A stretch of DNA of 64,000 bases from Achromobacter ruhlandii (GCF_902859695.1 NZ_CADIJL010000018.1:1-64000), one strand, 5' to 3'; positions 1 through 10,874 are shown, counted from the stretch's first letter. Notes: generated by a model not told the origin, from the sequence alone. Translations and numbers: made by a program.

Positions 1-234
1 CGGCACGCTGGCCGACGCCGGCGCGGGCACCTCGGCGGAGGGCACCGGCAGGGTCACCTCGGGCGTCGCGACGGGCGCGAATTCGCGCGCCGGAACGGCG
101 GGTTCGACGGGCTGGGCGGGGACCTCGGCCTCGGCTTGCGGCGCGATCCCGGCGTCCACCTGCTCCGGCGGCGGCGCGGGCTGGGCCGGCGCGGCGGGCG
201 GAGGGGATTTTTTCTTGAAGAAGCGGCTAAACAT
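1..234 (-). CDS. ftsY: FtsY, signal recognition particle receptor (N-terminal part, runs off the left edge)
   Basis: Reading the minus strand from the ATG at 234-232 gives MFSRFFKKKSPPP followed by about 65 residues rich in Pro, Ala, Glu and Val, open to the window edge. The start MFSRFFKKK and the acidic, proline-rich low-complexity A domain are typical of FtsY, the membrane-associated GTPase that docks the signal recognition particle at the Sec translocon. The NG GTPase domain lies outside the window, so the call rests on the N-terminus and on the divergent neighbour rsmD, a pairing common in proteobacteria. The ATG overlaps the rsmD ATG on the other strand inside a single CATG. Confidence 0.8.
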   Translation of the reverse strand, partial: MFSRFFKKKSPPPAAPAQPAPPPEQVDAGIAPQAEAEVPAQPVEPAVPAREFAPVATPEVTLPVPSAEVPAPASASVP

Positions 235-799
235 GGGTAACAAGTATATTCGTATCGTCGGGGGCCAATACCGGCGCACCCCTATCGTCGTGCCCGACGT
301 GGAGACGCTCCGCCCGACGCCCGACCGGGTGCGGGAAACGCTGTTCAACTGGCTCAATCACCTATGGGGCGGCGAATTCGCCGACAAGCAGGTGCTGGAT
401 CTGTTCGCCGGCAGCGGCGCCCTGGGGTTCGAGGCGGCCTCGCGCGGCGTGGCGCATGTGCAGATGGTGGAACGCGACAAGACTGCCGCGTCCGCGCTGC
501 GGACACTGCGCGACAAGCTCAAAGCCGACATGATACGCATCCATGTGGGCGATGCGATGCAGGTCGTCGAAAGAATGGATGCGTCCCGCTTTGACCTCAT
601 CCTGTTGGATCCGCCCTTCGGCCAGGGCTGGCTGCCGCGCCTGTGGCCGATCCTGCCCGGCATCCTGGCCGAGGGCGGATTGGTCTACGTCGAGGCCGAA
701 AGCCCCATCGAACCGCCCGACGGCTTCGAGATCCTGCGCCAGGACAAGGCAGGCGCGGTCCACTACCATCTGCTGGAATTTGCTGCATTGCGCAAATAG
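233..799 (+). CDS. rsmD: 16S rRNA (guanine(966)-N(2))-methyltransferase RsmD
   Basis: RsmD is a Rossmann-fold SAM-dependent methyltransferase that methylates G966 of 16S rRNA during 30S assembly. The 188-residue product begins MGNKYIRIVGG, has the SAM-binding loop DLFAGSG at residues 56-62 and the catalytic DPPF motif at 126-129. This is the usual family length. The ATG at 233 is preferred over an in-frame TTG at 215, because RsmD proteins normally begin just before the RIVGG segment; neither has a strong Shine-Dalgarno sequence. The gene is divergent from ftsY with overlapping start codons and lies 58 bases upstream of coaD, with which it is probably co-transcribed. Confidence 0.93.
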   Translation: MGNKYIRIVGGQYRRTPIVVPDVETLRPTPDRVRETLFNWLNHLWGGEFADKQVLDLFAGSGALGFEAASRGVAHVQMVERDKTAASALRTLRDKLKADMIRIHVGDAMQVVERMDASRFDLILLDPPFGQGWLPRLWPILPGILAEGGLVYVEAESPIEPPDGFEILRQDKAGAVHYHLLEFAALRK

Positions 800-857
800 A
801 TCAATAATCCGAGCTTCGGAGGATGGTGTACACCACTAATAACGGTACGGAGCTCGC

Positions 858-3005
<2,148 letters not shown>

Positions 3006-3078
3006 AGCAGCCGCTTCATGCGTTGCCGGTGACAAGCGCGTCCCGCAGCGGCGCGCCCCTGGATTTCCCGCGCCAGGC

Positions 3079-3462
3079 TCAGTCCGGCCAGACGGACACA
3101 GGCGTGTCCGGATGCACCTTCAGGATGCGGCACGGCACCTGCACGAAATTCGAGATCCAGGCGGCGGCCAGCTCGCCTTCGTCGACCACGTCGATGACCT
3201 GCTCGCCGACCTTCATGCTGTAGCGCACGCTGTCGTCGTCCTCGATCACGTCCAGCGGAATATCCATGCGCAGCATGCCCGGCGCGCGCAGCACCAGGTA
3301 GCCCAGGCGCAGTTCCACCGCCACGTCGGCCAGCCGCGGGCACAGCTCGCGGTTGAGCCATTGGCCCGAATCGTTGGCCACCAGCCATTGGCGGTGATAC
3401 GGCGCGGCCTCGGCCTGCGCCGTCACGCCGCACTGGGCGATGGGCTGGAAGGCGGCGCTCAT
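3079..3462 (-). CDS. Stand-alone MOSC N-terminal beta-barrel domain protein
   Basis: This 127-residue protein resembles only the N-terminal domain (MOSC_N) of YcbX-type MOSC proteins. It shows the early PIAQCGV segment, the HRQWLVANDSGQWLNRE block near residues 23-39 that matches the family pattern DRxWmvvDxdGxflTxR, and ends just after the AAWISNFVQVPCRILKV segment at 99-115, equivalent to the WLSxxLGxPvrLv end of the domain. The catalytic MOSC domain with its Mo-cofactor cysteine is absent and no continuation is visible downstream. Its ATG overlaps the asmA-family stop (ATGA), so the two genes are translationally coupled. The role is unknown. Confidence 0.6.
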   Translation of the reverse strand: MSAAFQPIAQCGVTAQAEAAPYHRQWLVANDSGQWLNRELCPRLADVAVELRLGYLVLRAPGMLRMDIPLDVIEDDDSVRYSMKVGEQVIDVVDEGELAAAWISNFVQVPCRILKVHPDTPVSVWPD

Positions 3463-5957
3463 TTGCCCAGCAAGCCCTTCAGGGCCTTGTCCACCGCCGC
3501 GCCGCCCTTGCCCTTGCCGGTCACGGCTTCACGCAGCTTGTTTTCCAGGCTGCGCTTGAGGATGCCGGCGACGGCGTCCTTCCACAGCAGCGTGTAGGAA
3601 GGCTTGTCGAACGGCCCCTTGACGTGCACCGGGATGGTCACGTCCTTCAGGTCGATCAGTTCCTTGCCTTCGGGATCGGCCGCCGGGTTGACCACGCGGG
3701 CGCGCGCCACCAGGTCCAGCTCGCTCCTGACGAAGTCGATGGTGGCCGGCTCGCCCTGCGTCACGCGCAGCAACGGCGACACCACGTTCAGCCGCTTCAC
3801 GCTGGCCACGCCCTTGGTGAAGGCCAGGTCGGCATCCATTTCCGAGAACGCGGTCTGCTTGCTGGTGTCGGCCGCCACCGTCTCGTCCTGCGACTCCGGC
3901 TTGAGCGCGGCCTTCAGTTCGCGCAGCGTCTGCGTCAGGTTGATGCCCTTGACGGCGCCGTCGCGCAACCGCACCTGCAGCGTGCCGCCCAGGCCGCTCT
4001 TCATGGCGTAGGAATTGGCGCCGGCGGTCTTCAGGTCCAGCGCCAGGCTGCCGGTGCCGCTCAGCACGTCGCGCTGCGCCAGGTCCATCAGCAGCGGCTC
4101 GATGGCGATGCCGGCCAGCGACATCTTGGTGGCCAGCTGGTTGCCCTGCGCCGCGTCCAGCGACAGCGCGCCGGCCAGCTTGCCGCCGTACAGGCCGGCG
4201 GTCAGGCTGGAGATGTCGAGCTTGCCGCGATCGAGCTTGAGGGCGGCGGCGACGTCATCGGCCTTCAGGCCGCGCACCACCAGCTTGCCGACCTTGAGCG
4301 TGCCGTTCACGCTGGGGCCGACCAGCGCCGACAGGTTGATCGTATCGTCCACGGGCGCGGCCGGAGCGGGCTGCGCCGGCTTGTTCTCGTCCTTCTTGCC
4401 GTCGGCGGGCGGTTTGGCGGGCGCGGCGGCGGCCGCCGGCGGCACCAGCTTGTCCAGATCCAGCGTGTCCACGGCCAGCGCGAAATTCACCTGCGGCGCA
4501 TCGCTCAGCTTGGCGATGTCGGCGGTCAGGTCGAACTTGCCGCCTTCGAGCACGGCGTTGATCTTGCTGCTGGCCGTGTCCTTGAGCAGGTCGACGTTGA
4601 GGCTGCCGATCACGGGAATCTGCAGGCTGCCCTTGGGCAGACCCGGATCGGTGATGTTGACATCGCCGCGCAGTCCCGCCAGGCCGCCGCGGCGCTGCAG
4701 CAGGTTCAGCGACAGCGGCGAGGCGAAGGTCAGCTTGACCACGCGCTCGCCCTTCTTGGAGGTGCTGTCGAGCTTGGCTTCCTTGATATCGAGTTCGGTG
4801 GCGTTGCCGCTGATGCCGTTCAGGCCGAAGCTGGCATCCAGCCCGCTGATGCGCACGCGGCCGGTCAGGGCCTCGCCCGTGGCCTGTGTCGGCGAAATGT
4901 TAAGCGCCGGCGCGTCCACGGCGAATTCGAACGGGCCGTCGGCCACGCCGCCCTTGGCGCGCACCGCCAGCTTTTCGATCTGCAACTGGCTCTTGTGCGG
5001 GTCGATCGACAGCTTGGGCATGGCCACGCTGGCGTCCACGTTGGTGGCGCGCGCGGCCGGGTCGGTCACGTCGCCCTGGAACACCACTTCCAGGCCAGCC
5101 ACGTCCAGCGCCGACTTCTGGCCGTTGAACGCCAGGTTGCCGCGCATCGCCAGGCTCTTGGCCTCGGCGCCAGGCAGCTTGCCGTCCATGCGCAGGTCCA
5201 GCTTCTGCGCCGCGTAGCGCTTGGCGGAAGGGTCCAGCGTCAGCAGCGCCTGGCCGGTCAGGTTGGCGTCGATGCGCGGGTTGCCGCCTTCCAGGCGCGC
5301 CGTCAGGCGCACGTCGAACGGCTGGTTGAACGTGACGCGGCCGGTGTTGGCGTTGATCTTGGTCACGGCCACGGCCATGCCCGACATCTCGTCCTGCAGC
5401 AGCACCTCGCCGTCCTTCAGGTCGAGGCCGGCAATGTCGATCTGCATGTTATTGCGCGACGGCGGCAGCGTGCCGCTGGTCAGCGCCTGCGCGGCGGTCT
5501 GCGCCGCCCCCGCGAGGGCCTCGGCGGGATTGGCGGGCGTGGCCACCACGGGCGCGGTGCCGCCCACCAGATTGCTGAAGTTGAACTGGCCGTCCTTGCC
5601 CCGCACCACGCGCGCCTTGAAGCCGCTGATGGCGACGTGGTCCACCACGAAACTGTTGGACAGCAGCGGCCACACGGCCACCGCCAGGCGAGTGCTTTGG
5701 ATGGAAGCGAAGGTCTCGGTGCTATTGACCTCGGACAGCGACACGCCCTGCACCGACAGGCCGATGCGCGGGAACAGCGACAGCTCGATCTCGCCGTCGA
5801 TCGTGAGGGTGCGGTGATAGCGTTCCTGGACCAGCTCTTCGAGCTTGTACTTGTACGCGTTGGGGTCGAACGTCAGCAGAAAGATGGCCAGGCCAACGAC
5901 GGCCACGACAACCAACACCACCAGGCCTATCAGAATGCGCTTGAACCACGTTTTCAT
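3459..5957 (-). CDS. AsmA family protein
   Basis: AsmA-family proteins are inner-membrane-anchored, largely periplasmic proteins linked to outer-membrane biogenesis and lipid transport. The 832-residue product starts with a positively charged N-terminus and one hydrophobic segment (about residues 9-30), followed by the family signature FDPNAYKYKLEELV and RTLTIDGEIELSLFPRIG near 31-68. The long beta-rich body has an alanine/proline-rich insertion near residue 505-530, and the C-terminal part contains the AsmA_2-like region with the DFVRSELDL segment. It is the first gene of a two-gene unit with the MOSC_N protein. Confidence 0.88.
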   Translation of the reverse strand: MKTWFKRILIGLVVLVVVAVVGLAIFLLTFDPNAYKYKLEELVQERYHRTLTIDGEIELSLFPRIGLSVQGVSLSEVNSTETFASIQSTRLAVAVWPLLSNSFVVDHVAISGFKARVVRGKDGQFNFSNLVGGTAPVVATPANPAEALAGAAQTAAQALTSGTLPPSRNNMQIDIAGLDLKDGEVLLQDEMSGMAVAVTKINANTGRVTFNQPFDVRLTARLEGGNPRIDANLTGQALLTLDPSAKRYAAQKLDLRMDGKLPGAEAKSLAMRGNLAFNGQKSALDVAGLEVVFQGDVTDPAARATNVDASVAMPKLSIDPHKSQLQIEKLAVRAKGGVADGPFEFAVDAPALNISPTQATGEALTGRVRISGLDASFGLNGISGNATELDIKEAKLDSTSKKGERVVKLTFASPLSLNLLQRRGGLAGLRGDVNITDPGLPKGSLQIPVIGSLNVDLLKDTASSKINAVLEGGKFDLTADIAKLSDAPQVNFALAVDTLDLDKLVPPAAAAAPAKPPADGKKDENKPAQPAPAAPVDDTINLSALVGPSVNGTLKVGKLVVRGLKADDVAAALKLDRGKLDISSLTAGLYGGKLAGALSLDAAQGNQLATKMSLAGIAIEPLLMDLAQRDVLSGTGSLALDLKTAGANSYAMKSGLGGTLQVRLRDGAVKGINLTQTLRELKAALKPESQDETVAADTSKQTAFSEMDADLAFTKGVASVKRLNVVSPLLRVTQGEPATIDFVRSELDLVARARVVNPAADPEGKELIDLKDVTIPVHVKGPFDKPSYTLLWKDAVAGILKRSLENKLREAVTGKGKGGAAVDKALKGLLGK

Positions 5958-6256
5958 TGCCGCCCCGTCGGTACCTCGACTGGTAATCCTTGAATGCCAC
6001 CCCCCGCGTCCGGCGCGGGAATGGCGCTATGCCGTCGCGCCCGGCGCGAGGCTTCCTGATTTGTCCGTCTTCGATCGCGTGCCGCCGCGAGCGCCAGGCC
6101 GGGAGCCGGGACGCCAAGCGGAAAGGAACTGCCATGGAAAGACCTGCTGAAAGACGCCGGCAACACCAGCGTGCACATACCGCTATCGTAACAAATCGGG
6201 CCCACCTGCGCGCCGGGCCCGAAACTGACGGTTTTCTGTCTCGGGGATTGTAGGGC
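5958..6256. other. Divergent intergenic region between asmA-family gene and the MFS gene
   Basis: About 300 bases without a credible gene. It must hold the promoter of the asmA-family gene (minus strand) and the upstream part of the promoter of the MFS exporter (plus strand). No clear hairpin or known RNA was recognised here. Confidence 0.4.
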
Positions 6257-6280
6257 TAGAATGATTGATCCATCAATCAT
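6257..6280 (+). promoter_or_regulatory. -10 element and MarR-type operator palindrome before the MFS gene
   Basis: A -10-like TAGAAT (6257-6262) with only a weak -35 is overlapped by a perfect inverted repeat: ATGATTGAT at 6261-6269, spacer CC, ATCAATCAT at 6272-6280. A palindrome of this size over the transcription start is the expected binding site of the MarR repressor encoded downstream. A second palindrome with the same CC centre lies at 8478-8495. Assignment to this MarR is inferred. Confidence 0.65.
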
Positions 6281-6294
6281 TGATCGATCCAACA

Positions 6295-7893
6295 ATGTCC
6301 GCCCCCGCCCCCAGCACCCCTTATTCGCCCGGCCAGGTGCTTCCCTTCCGGCAGACCCTGCTCGCCATGCTGGGCATGTGCTTCGTCATGATGATGGTGG
6401 CCATCGACCAGACCGTGGTGGGCACCGCGCTGCCCACCATCGTGGCCGAACTCAAGGGCTTCGAGCTGTACGCGTGGGTGGCGACGTCCTACCTGCTGAC
6501 CTCGGTCATCACCGTGCCGATCTTCGGCCGGCTGGGCGACTACTATGGCCGCAAGCCCTTCGTGGTGGCGGCGATCGTGCTGTTCACGCTGGCCTCGGTG
6601 CTGTGCGGCGCGGCCGACAGCATGTTCACGCTGGTGCTGGCGCGGGCCCTGCAGGGCGTGGGCGGCGGCATGCTGGTGGGCACCGCCTTCGCCTCCATCC
6701 CCGACCTGTTTCCGGACCCGCACGTGCGGCTGCGCTGGCAGGTCATGCTCAGTTCGGCCTTCGGCATCGCCAATGCGGTCGGCCCGACGCTGGGCGGCGC
6801 GCTGACCGAGCACTACGGCTGGCGCTCGGTGTTCTACGTCAACCTGCCCATCGGCATCCTCGGCCTCTGGTTCGTCGCGCGCTACCTGCCGCACCTGCGC
6901 AATCACACCACCGGCAAGGTGCGCCTGGACTGGCAGGGCGCGCTGCTGATCGCCGCCGCGCTGGGCGGCCTGCAACTGCTGGTGGAGCTGCTGCCCAAGG
7001 AAGGCCTGAGCGCCACCATCGTGCTGCTGGGCGCCGGCAGCGCCGCCGCCTTCGGCCTGCTGTACTGGTGGGAGCGGCGCTGTCCGCATCCGCTGCTGCC
7101 GTTCGACATGTTCCGCAACCGCGGCCTGGCGATGCTGTTCATACTGGCGCTGCTGGTGGGCGTGACCATGTATTCGCTGCTGTTCTATGCACCGCTGCTG
7201 CTGCAGGGCGGCTTCGGCCTGTCGCCGCAGGACGCCGGGCTGCTGATCACGCCGATGGTGGTCTTCATCACCGTGGGCAGCATCATCAACGGCCGCATCA
7301 TCACCCGCATCCGCAACCCCAACCGCATGCTGTACGCGGGCTTCATCCTGATGGCGCTGTCCTGTCTGGGCATCGTCACCACCCACAACTACACCGCGCA
7401 CGGCCTGATCGCCGCCTATATGCTGATGGCCGGCCTCGGCATGGGCTTCATCATGCCCAACCTGACCGTGTTCGCGCAGCAGACCGCCGGCCGCAGCCAC
7501 CTGGGCATCGCCACCGCGCTGCTGCAATCGCTGCGCATGATCGGCGGCATGCTCGGCACCGCCGTGGTCGGCACCATGGTCAACCACAGCTATTTCAGCG
7601 GCGTCGAATCGACGCTGCGCGGGGCCTCGGCGCGCTGGCTGCCGCAGCTGGACGACCCGCAGATGCTGGTCAACCCCCAGGCCCAGACGCAGTTCCTGGC
7701 ACAATTGGCGCATCAAGGCCAGGATGGAACGTCGCTGATCGAGATCGCGCGGGTGGCGCTGGTCGGCGCCATCCACGAGGGGCAGCTCATCGCCCTGGCG
7801 GTCGCGGTGCTGGCGCTGTGGTGCGTGCGGCGCGTCCCCCTGGTGCAATTGGCGCGCGTCTCCAAGCCGGAGCCCGCCAGCGTCGGAGAGTAG
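6295..7893 (+). CDS. DHA2-family (EmrB/QacA-type) MFS drug exporter
   Basis: A 532-residue inner-membrane protein with about 14 membrane segments, the layout of the DHA2 group of proton-driven multidrug exporters. Diagnostic motifs are motif A after the second helix (GRLGDYYGRKPFVV), LARALQGVGGGMLVG in helix 4 and the antiporter motif C GPTLGGALTEHYGWR followed by FYVNLPIG. The ATG at 6295 is chosen because the frame upstream runs through the operator palindrome; no strong Shine-Dalgarno sequence is visible. A MarR gene follows 3 bases after the stop, so exporter and repressor form an operon. The exported compounds cannot be predicted. Confidence 0.9.
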   Translation: MSAPAPSTPYSPGQVLPFRQTLLAMLGMCFVMMMVAIDQTVVGTALPTIVAELKGFELYAWVATSYLLTSVITVPIFGRLGDYYGRKPFVVAAIVLFTLASVLCGAADSMFTLVLARALQGVGGGMLVGTAFASIPDLFPDPHVRLRWQVMLSSAFGIANAVGPTLGGALTEHYGWRSVFYVNLPIGILGLWFVARYLPHLRNHTTGKVRLDWQGALLIAAALGGLQLLVELLPKEGLSATIVLLGAGSAAAFGLLYWWERRCPHPLLPFDMFRNRGLAMLFILALLVGVTMYSLLFYAPLLLQGGFGLSPQDAGLLITPMVVFITVGSIINGRIITRIRNPNRMLYAGFILMALSCLGIVTTHNYTAHGLIAAYMLMAGLGMGFIMPNLTVFAQQTAGRSHLGIATALLQSLRMIGGMLGTAVVGTMVNHSYFSGVESTLRGASARWLPQLDDPQMLVNPQAQTQFLAQLAHQGQDGTSLIEIARVALVGAIHEGQLIALAVAVLALWCVRRVPLVQLARVSKPEPASVGE

Positions 7894-7896
7894 CTT

Positions 7897-8343
7897 TTGC
7901 CCAAACAACAACAGGGCCTGCAGGTCATCCAGCACATGGGCCAGACCTACCGCGTCATGCAGAGCGCCTTCAGCGGCCGGGTCGGCCACGCGCTGCCGCG
8001 CTGGCGCATCCTGCTGGCGCTGCATGAATGCGGCCAGTGCTCGCAGAAGCACCTGGCCGAGCGCTGCCGCCTCGATCCCGCCTCGCTCACCCGCCAACTG
8101 CAGGCCATGCAGAAGCTCGGCTGGATCGCGCGCGCCGTGGATCCGAACGACAACCGCCTGACCAACGCCCGCCTCACGCCGGCCGGCCAGGCCGTGGTCG
8201 ACGAGGCCCTGCCCAAGCGGGCGGCCTTCTTCGACGAATCGCTCAAGGGCCTGTCGGCCGCCGACATCGACACGCTGAACCGCGTGCTGAACGTGCTGGA
8301 AGAAAACTTCCTGCGCGCGGCGGGTGGCGGCAAGGGCGAATAA
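7897..8343 (+). CDS. MarR-family transcriptional repressor
   Basis: A 148-residue winged-helix protein of the MarR family, whose dimers bind palindromic operators and release DNA on binding phenolic or other small ligands. The recognition region is CSQKHLAERCRLDPASLTRQ (about 48-67) and the wing carries the DPNDNRLTNARLT motif, equivalent to the conserved DxRxxxxxLT. A TTG start at 7897 is supported by a GGAGAG Shine-Dalgarno sequence 7 bases upstream; no ATG lies nearby. It is coupled to the DHA2 exporter and probably represses that operon and the adjacent DUF2938 gene through the two related palindromes. Confidence 0.9.
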   Translation: MPKQQQGLQVIQHMGQTYRVMQSAFSGRVGHALPRWRILLALHECGQCSQKHLAERCRLDPASLTRQLQAMQKLGWIARAVDPNDNRLTNARLTPAGQAVVDEALPKRAAFFDESLKGLSAADIDTLNRVLNVLEENFLRAAGGGKGE

Positions 8344-8446
8344 CGGCGCCGGGGGCCGCCCGTGGCGGCGCTGCAAGCCCACAGGCAAAGGCCTTCCCAC
8401 CGCCGCCGCTTCGCGTGGGCAATATGCCCATCATCGGTCCGTGACG

Positions 8447-8495
8447 TTGACACTCGAAAATGTTATTGAATAACATTCAATCAATCCATTGATTG
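8447..8495 (+). promoter_or_regulatory. Sigma-70 promoter with overlapping operator before the DUF2938 gene
   Basis: A perfect -35 TTGACA (8447-8452) is followed after 18 bases by TAACAT (8471-8476). Immediately downstream, over the expected start point, is an inverted repeat CAATCAAT-CC-ATTGATTG (8478-8495, 8-bp arms). It shares the CC centre and the ATCAAT/ATTGAT half-sites, in opposite order, with the palindrome at 6261-6280, suggesting control by the same MarR repressor. Confidence 0.65.
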
Positions 8496-8518
8496 TTATT
8501 TCGCTTGCCGGAACCCGC

Positions 8519-9016
8519 ATGCTTCCTGGGCTATTCCTTCGCGCCGTGCTGATCGGCGTCGGCGCCACCCTCGTCATGGACCTGTGGGCCCTGCTGCTCA
8601 AGCGCCTGTTCGGCGTGCCATCGCTGGATTACGCCATGGTGGGCCGCTGGCTCGGCCATCTACCACAGGGACGGCTGACCCATCCCGGCATCGCGCGCTC
8701 GGCCCCCGTGGCGGGCGAACGCGCCATCGGCTGGATCGCCCACTACGCCATCGGCATCCTGTTCGCGCTCCTGCTGCTGGCGATCTGGGGGCCGGCCTGG
8801 GCCGCGCGGCCCACGCTGCCTCCGGCGCTGATCGTCGGCATCGCCACCGTCGCCGCGCCATTCCTGATCCTGCAACCGGGCATGGGCGCCGGCCTCGCGG
8901 CGCGCAAGACCCCGAAGCCCGCCGTGGCGCGGCTGCGCAGCCTGATGGCGCATGCGTCGTTCGGCGTGGGCTTGTACTTGGCGGGATGGGCCGTGGCGCT
9001 GGCTCTGGAGGCCTGA
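8519..9016 (+). CDS. DUF2938 family membrane protein
   Basis: A 165-residue protein with four or five membrane helices that matches the DUF2938 family of uncharacterised inner-membrane proteins. Recognisable features are the first helix ending MDLWALLLKR, the HPGIARSAPVAGERAIGWIAHY segment and LILQPGMGAGLAARKTP in the middle, and a final helix GVGLYLAGWAVAL. The ATG at 8519 is preferred to a TTG at 8489, which would lie inside the operator palindrome. It lies directly after the exporter/MarR operon with its own promoter, and by context may belong to the same stress response. Function is unknown. Confidence 0.75.
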   Translation: MLPGLFLRAVLIGVGATLVMDLWALLLKRLFGVPSLDYAMVGRWLGHLPQGRLTHPGIARSAPVAGERAIGWIAHYAIGILFALLLLAIWGPAWAARPTLPPALIVGIATVAAPFLILQPGMGAGLAARKTPKPAVARLRSLMAHASFGVGLYLAGWAVALALEA

Positions 9017-9064
9017 AACGGCGCACGCCCCCGTCAGCCCGGGCAGCCTTGCCTCGCGCGAATT

Positions 9065-9093
9065 TTGCCAATTCCGCCGAGGGCTTTTACAGT
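9065..9093 (+). promoter_or_regulatory. Candidate sigma-70 promoter of the ABC-F gene
   Basis: TTGCCA at 9065-9070 and TACAGT at 9088-9093 are separated by 17 bases, giving a reasonable sigma-70 promoter about 125 bases upstream of the ABC-F start codon. Confidence 0.4.
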
Positions 9094-9221
9094 ATCGGCC
9101 TGGATCACAGTCATCGAGGTATTCGTCCCATGCGCCATTGATGCCGCCGTCGCAATGACGGCCAGTCTCCACCCGCCCCCGTTCGCAGGGGGAGTTCCTG
9201 GCATCCCTGGAAGCATCACGC

Positions 9222-10874
9222 ATGACGACTCCTTATCTCACGCTGGAAGGCGTGTCGTATCTGCTGCCCGACGGCAGCCCCCTCTTTTCCGGACTCGACG
9301 AAACCTTCGATACCCGCCCCACCGGCCTGGTCGGGCGCAACGGCGCCGGCAAGACCGTGCTCGCGCGCATCCTGGCGGGGCAATTGTCGCCGTCGAGCGG
9401 ACGCTGCCTGCGCTCGGGCAGCGTCTTCTACCTGGCCCAGCAGGTCTCTCCGCCGCCCGGCGCCACCGTCGCCAGCCTGGCCGGCGTGCAAGCCACGCTA
9501 GAGGCGCTGACGCGCATCGAGGCCGGCAGCAGCGCGCCGGAAGACTTCGAATGCGTCGGCGACCGTTGGGACATCCGCCAACGCCTGCATCACGCGCTGG
9601 AACGCGACGGCCTGGGCCATCTCGACGCCGCGACGCCCGCCAGCAGCCTCAGCGGCGGCGAAGCCATGCGCGTCGCGCTGGCCAGCGCCATGCTGTCCGA
9701 AGCCGACTTCCTCATCCTGGACGAACCCACCAACCACCTGGACCGCCGCAACCGCGACGCGCTGATCGAACAACTGCGCCATTGGCCGCGCGGCCTGCTG
9801 GTCATCAGCCATGACCGGCAACTGCTCGACACCCTGGCGCGCATCGTGGAGTTGTCATCGCTGGGCCTGCGCGGCTACGGCGGCAACTACAGCGCCTATG
9901 CCGTCAGCAAGGCGCAGGAACGCGTCAATGCGCTGGAGCAGCTGGAACACCGCAAGCTCGAACGCCGGCGCGAAGCACAGGCGATGCAGGCCCAGCGCGA
10001 ACGGCAGGAGCGCCGGCAGGCGCGCGGCCAGCGGCACGGCAAGCAGGCCAACCAGGCCAGGATCCTGCTCGACCGGCAAAAGGGCCGCAGCGAGGATTCG
10101 GCCGGCAGACTGAAGCAACAACACGCAGCCGCGCACGAACGCTTGGCGCAGTCCGTGCGCGACGCCGCGGCGCAAGTCGAAAAGGACACCGCGATCTCAC
10201 TGCACGCCTTGCCCGTCGCGCAGCCGGCGCAGCGGCGCGTGGCGCAACTGGACGACGTCACGCTGCCGTTCATCGCGGCGCCCACCCGTCATGTCAGCCT
10301 GCTGCTGGGCGGCCTGCAACGCGTGGCGGTCACCGGCCCGAATGGCTGCGGCAAATCGACCTTGCTGAAGGTGCTGGCGGGCCAGCTTGCGCCCCTGTCG
10401 GGCGAGAGGACGGCGGCGCCCGAAAGCGTCTATCTCGACCAGCGGCTGGCCGGCCTGGCCTCGGAGCGGCCCGTGCTCGAACAACTGCGAGCCGCCAATC
10501 CCGACCTGGACGAAGGCGAACTGCGCACACGCCTGGCCCACCTCGGCCTGGATGCGCGCAAGATCCAGGCGCCCAGCGGCTCGCTCAGCGGCGGCGAACG
10601 CCTGAAGGCAGCGCTGGCGTGCGCGCTCTACGCCGATCCGCCGCCGCGCCTGTTGCTGCTGGACGAACCGGGCAATCACCTCGACCTGCCCTCCCTGCTC
10701 GCCCTGGAAAGCCTGCTGCGCGGCTATGCGGGCGCGCTGGTCGTGGTGTCGCACGACGAGGCGTTCCTGGACAACCTGGCGCTCACGGACAGGCTTCGGG
10801 CCACGCAACAGGGCTGGCTGCTGGAACCCTGGCAGGCATTCACACGCCATGCCGATGCGCCGGCATGGCGATGA
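9222..10874 (+). CDS. ABC-F family ATPase (duplicated ATP-binding cassette protein)
   Basis: The 550-residue cytosolic protein has two ABC domains and no membrane segment, the ABC-F layout of ribosome-associated translation factors. Domain 1 carries Walker A GRNGAGKT (38-45), signature LSGGE (143-147) and Walker B/D-loop LDEPTNHLD (166-174). Domain 2 has GPNGCGKS (about 372-379), LSGGERLK and LLLLDEPGNHLD. The inter-domain linker (about 225-315) is long, Arg/Gln/Glu-rich and helical, longer than the minimal P-site tip motif, and there is no C-terminal extension. Whether it confers antibiotic protection or acts as a housekeeping factor cannot be decided from sequence alone. Confidence 0.88.
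   Translation: MTTPYLTLEGVSYLLPDGSPLFSGLDETFDTRPTGLVGRNGAGKTVLARILAGQLSPSSGRCLRSGSVFYLAQQVSPPPGATVASLAGVQATLEALTRIEAGSSAPEDFECVGDRWDIRQRLHHALERDGLGHLDAATPASSLSGGEAMRVALASAMLSEADFLILDEPTNHLDRRNRDALIEQLRHWPRGLLVISHDRQLLDTLARIVELSSLGLRGYGGNYSAYAVSKAQERVNALEQLEHRKLERRREAQAMQAQRERQERRQARGQRHGKQANQARILLDRQKGRSEDSAGRLKQQHAAAHERLAQSVRDAAAQVEKDTAISLHALPVAQPAQRRVAQLDDVTLPFIAAPTRHVSLLLGGLQRVAVTGPNGCGKSTLLKVLAGQLAPLSGERTAAPESVYLDQRLAGLASERPVLEQLRAANPDLDEGELRTRLAHLGLDARKIQAPSGSLSGGERLKAALACALYADPPPRLLLLDEPGNHLDLPSLLALESLLRGYAGALVVVSHDEAFLDNLALTDRLRATQQGWLLEPWQAFTRHADAPAWR

Noticed and set aside
3624-5993. Plus-strand open frame of 789 codons opposite the asmA-family gene
   Set aside because: Antisense shadow frame with His/Gln/Arg-rich composition and no motifs; the minus-strand AsmA reading is convincing.
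6277-8400. Minus-strand open frame of 707 codons opposite the exporter and marR
   Set aside because: Antisense to two well-supported genes and of low-complexity shadow composition.
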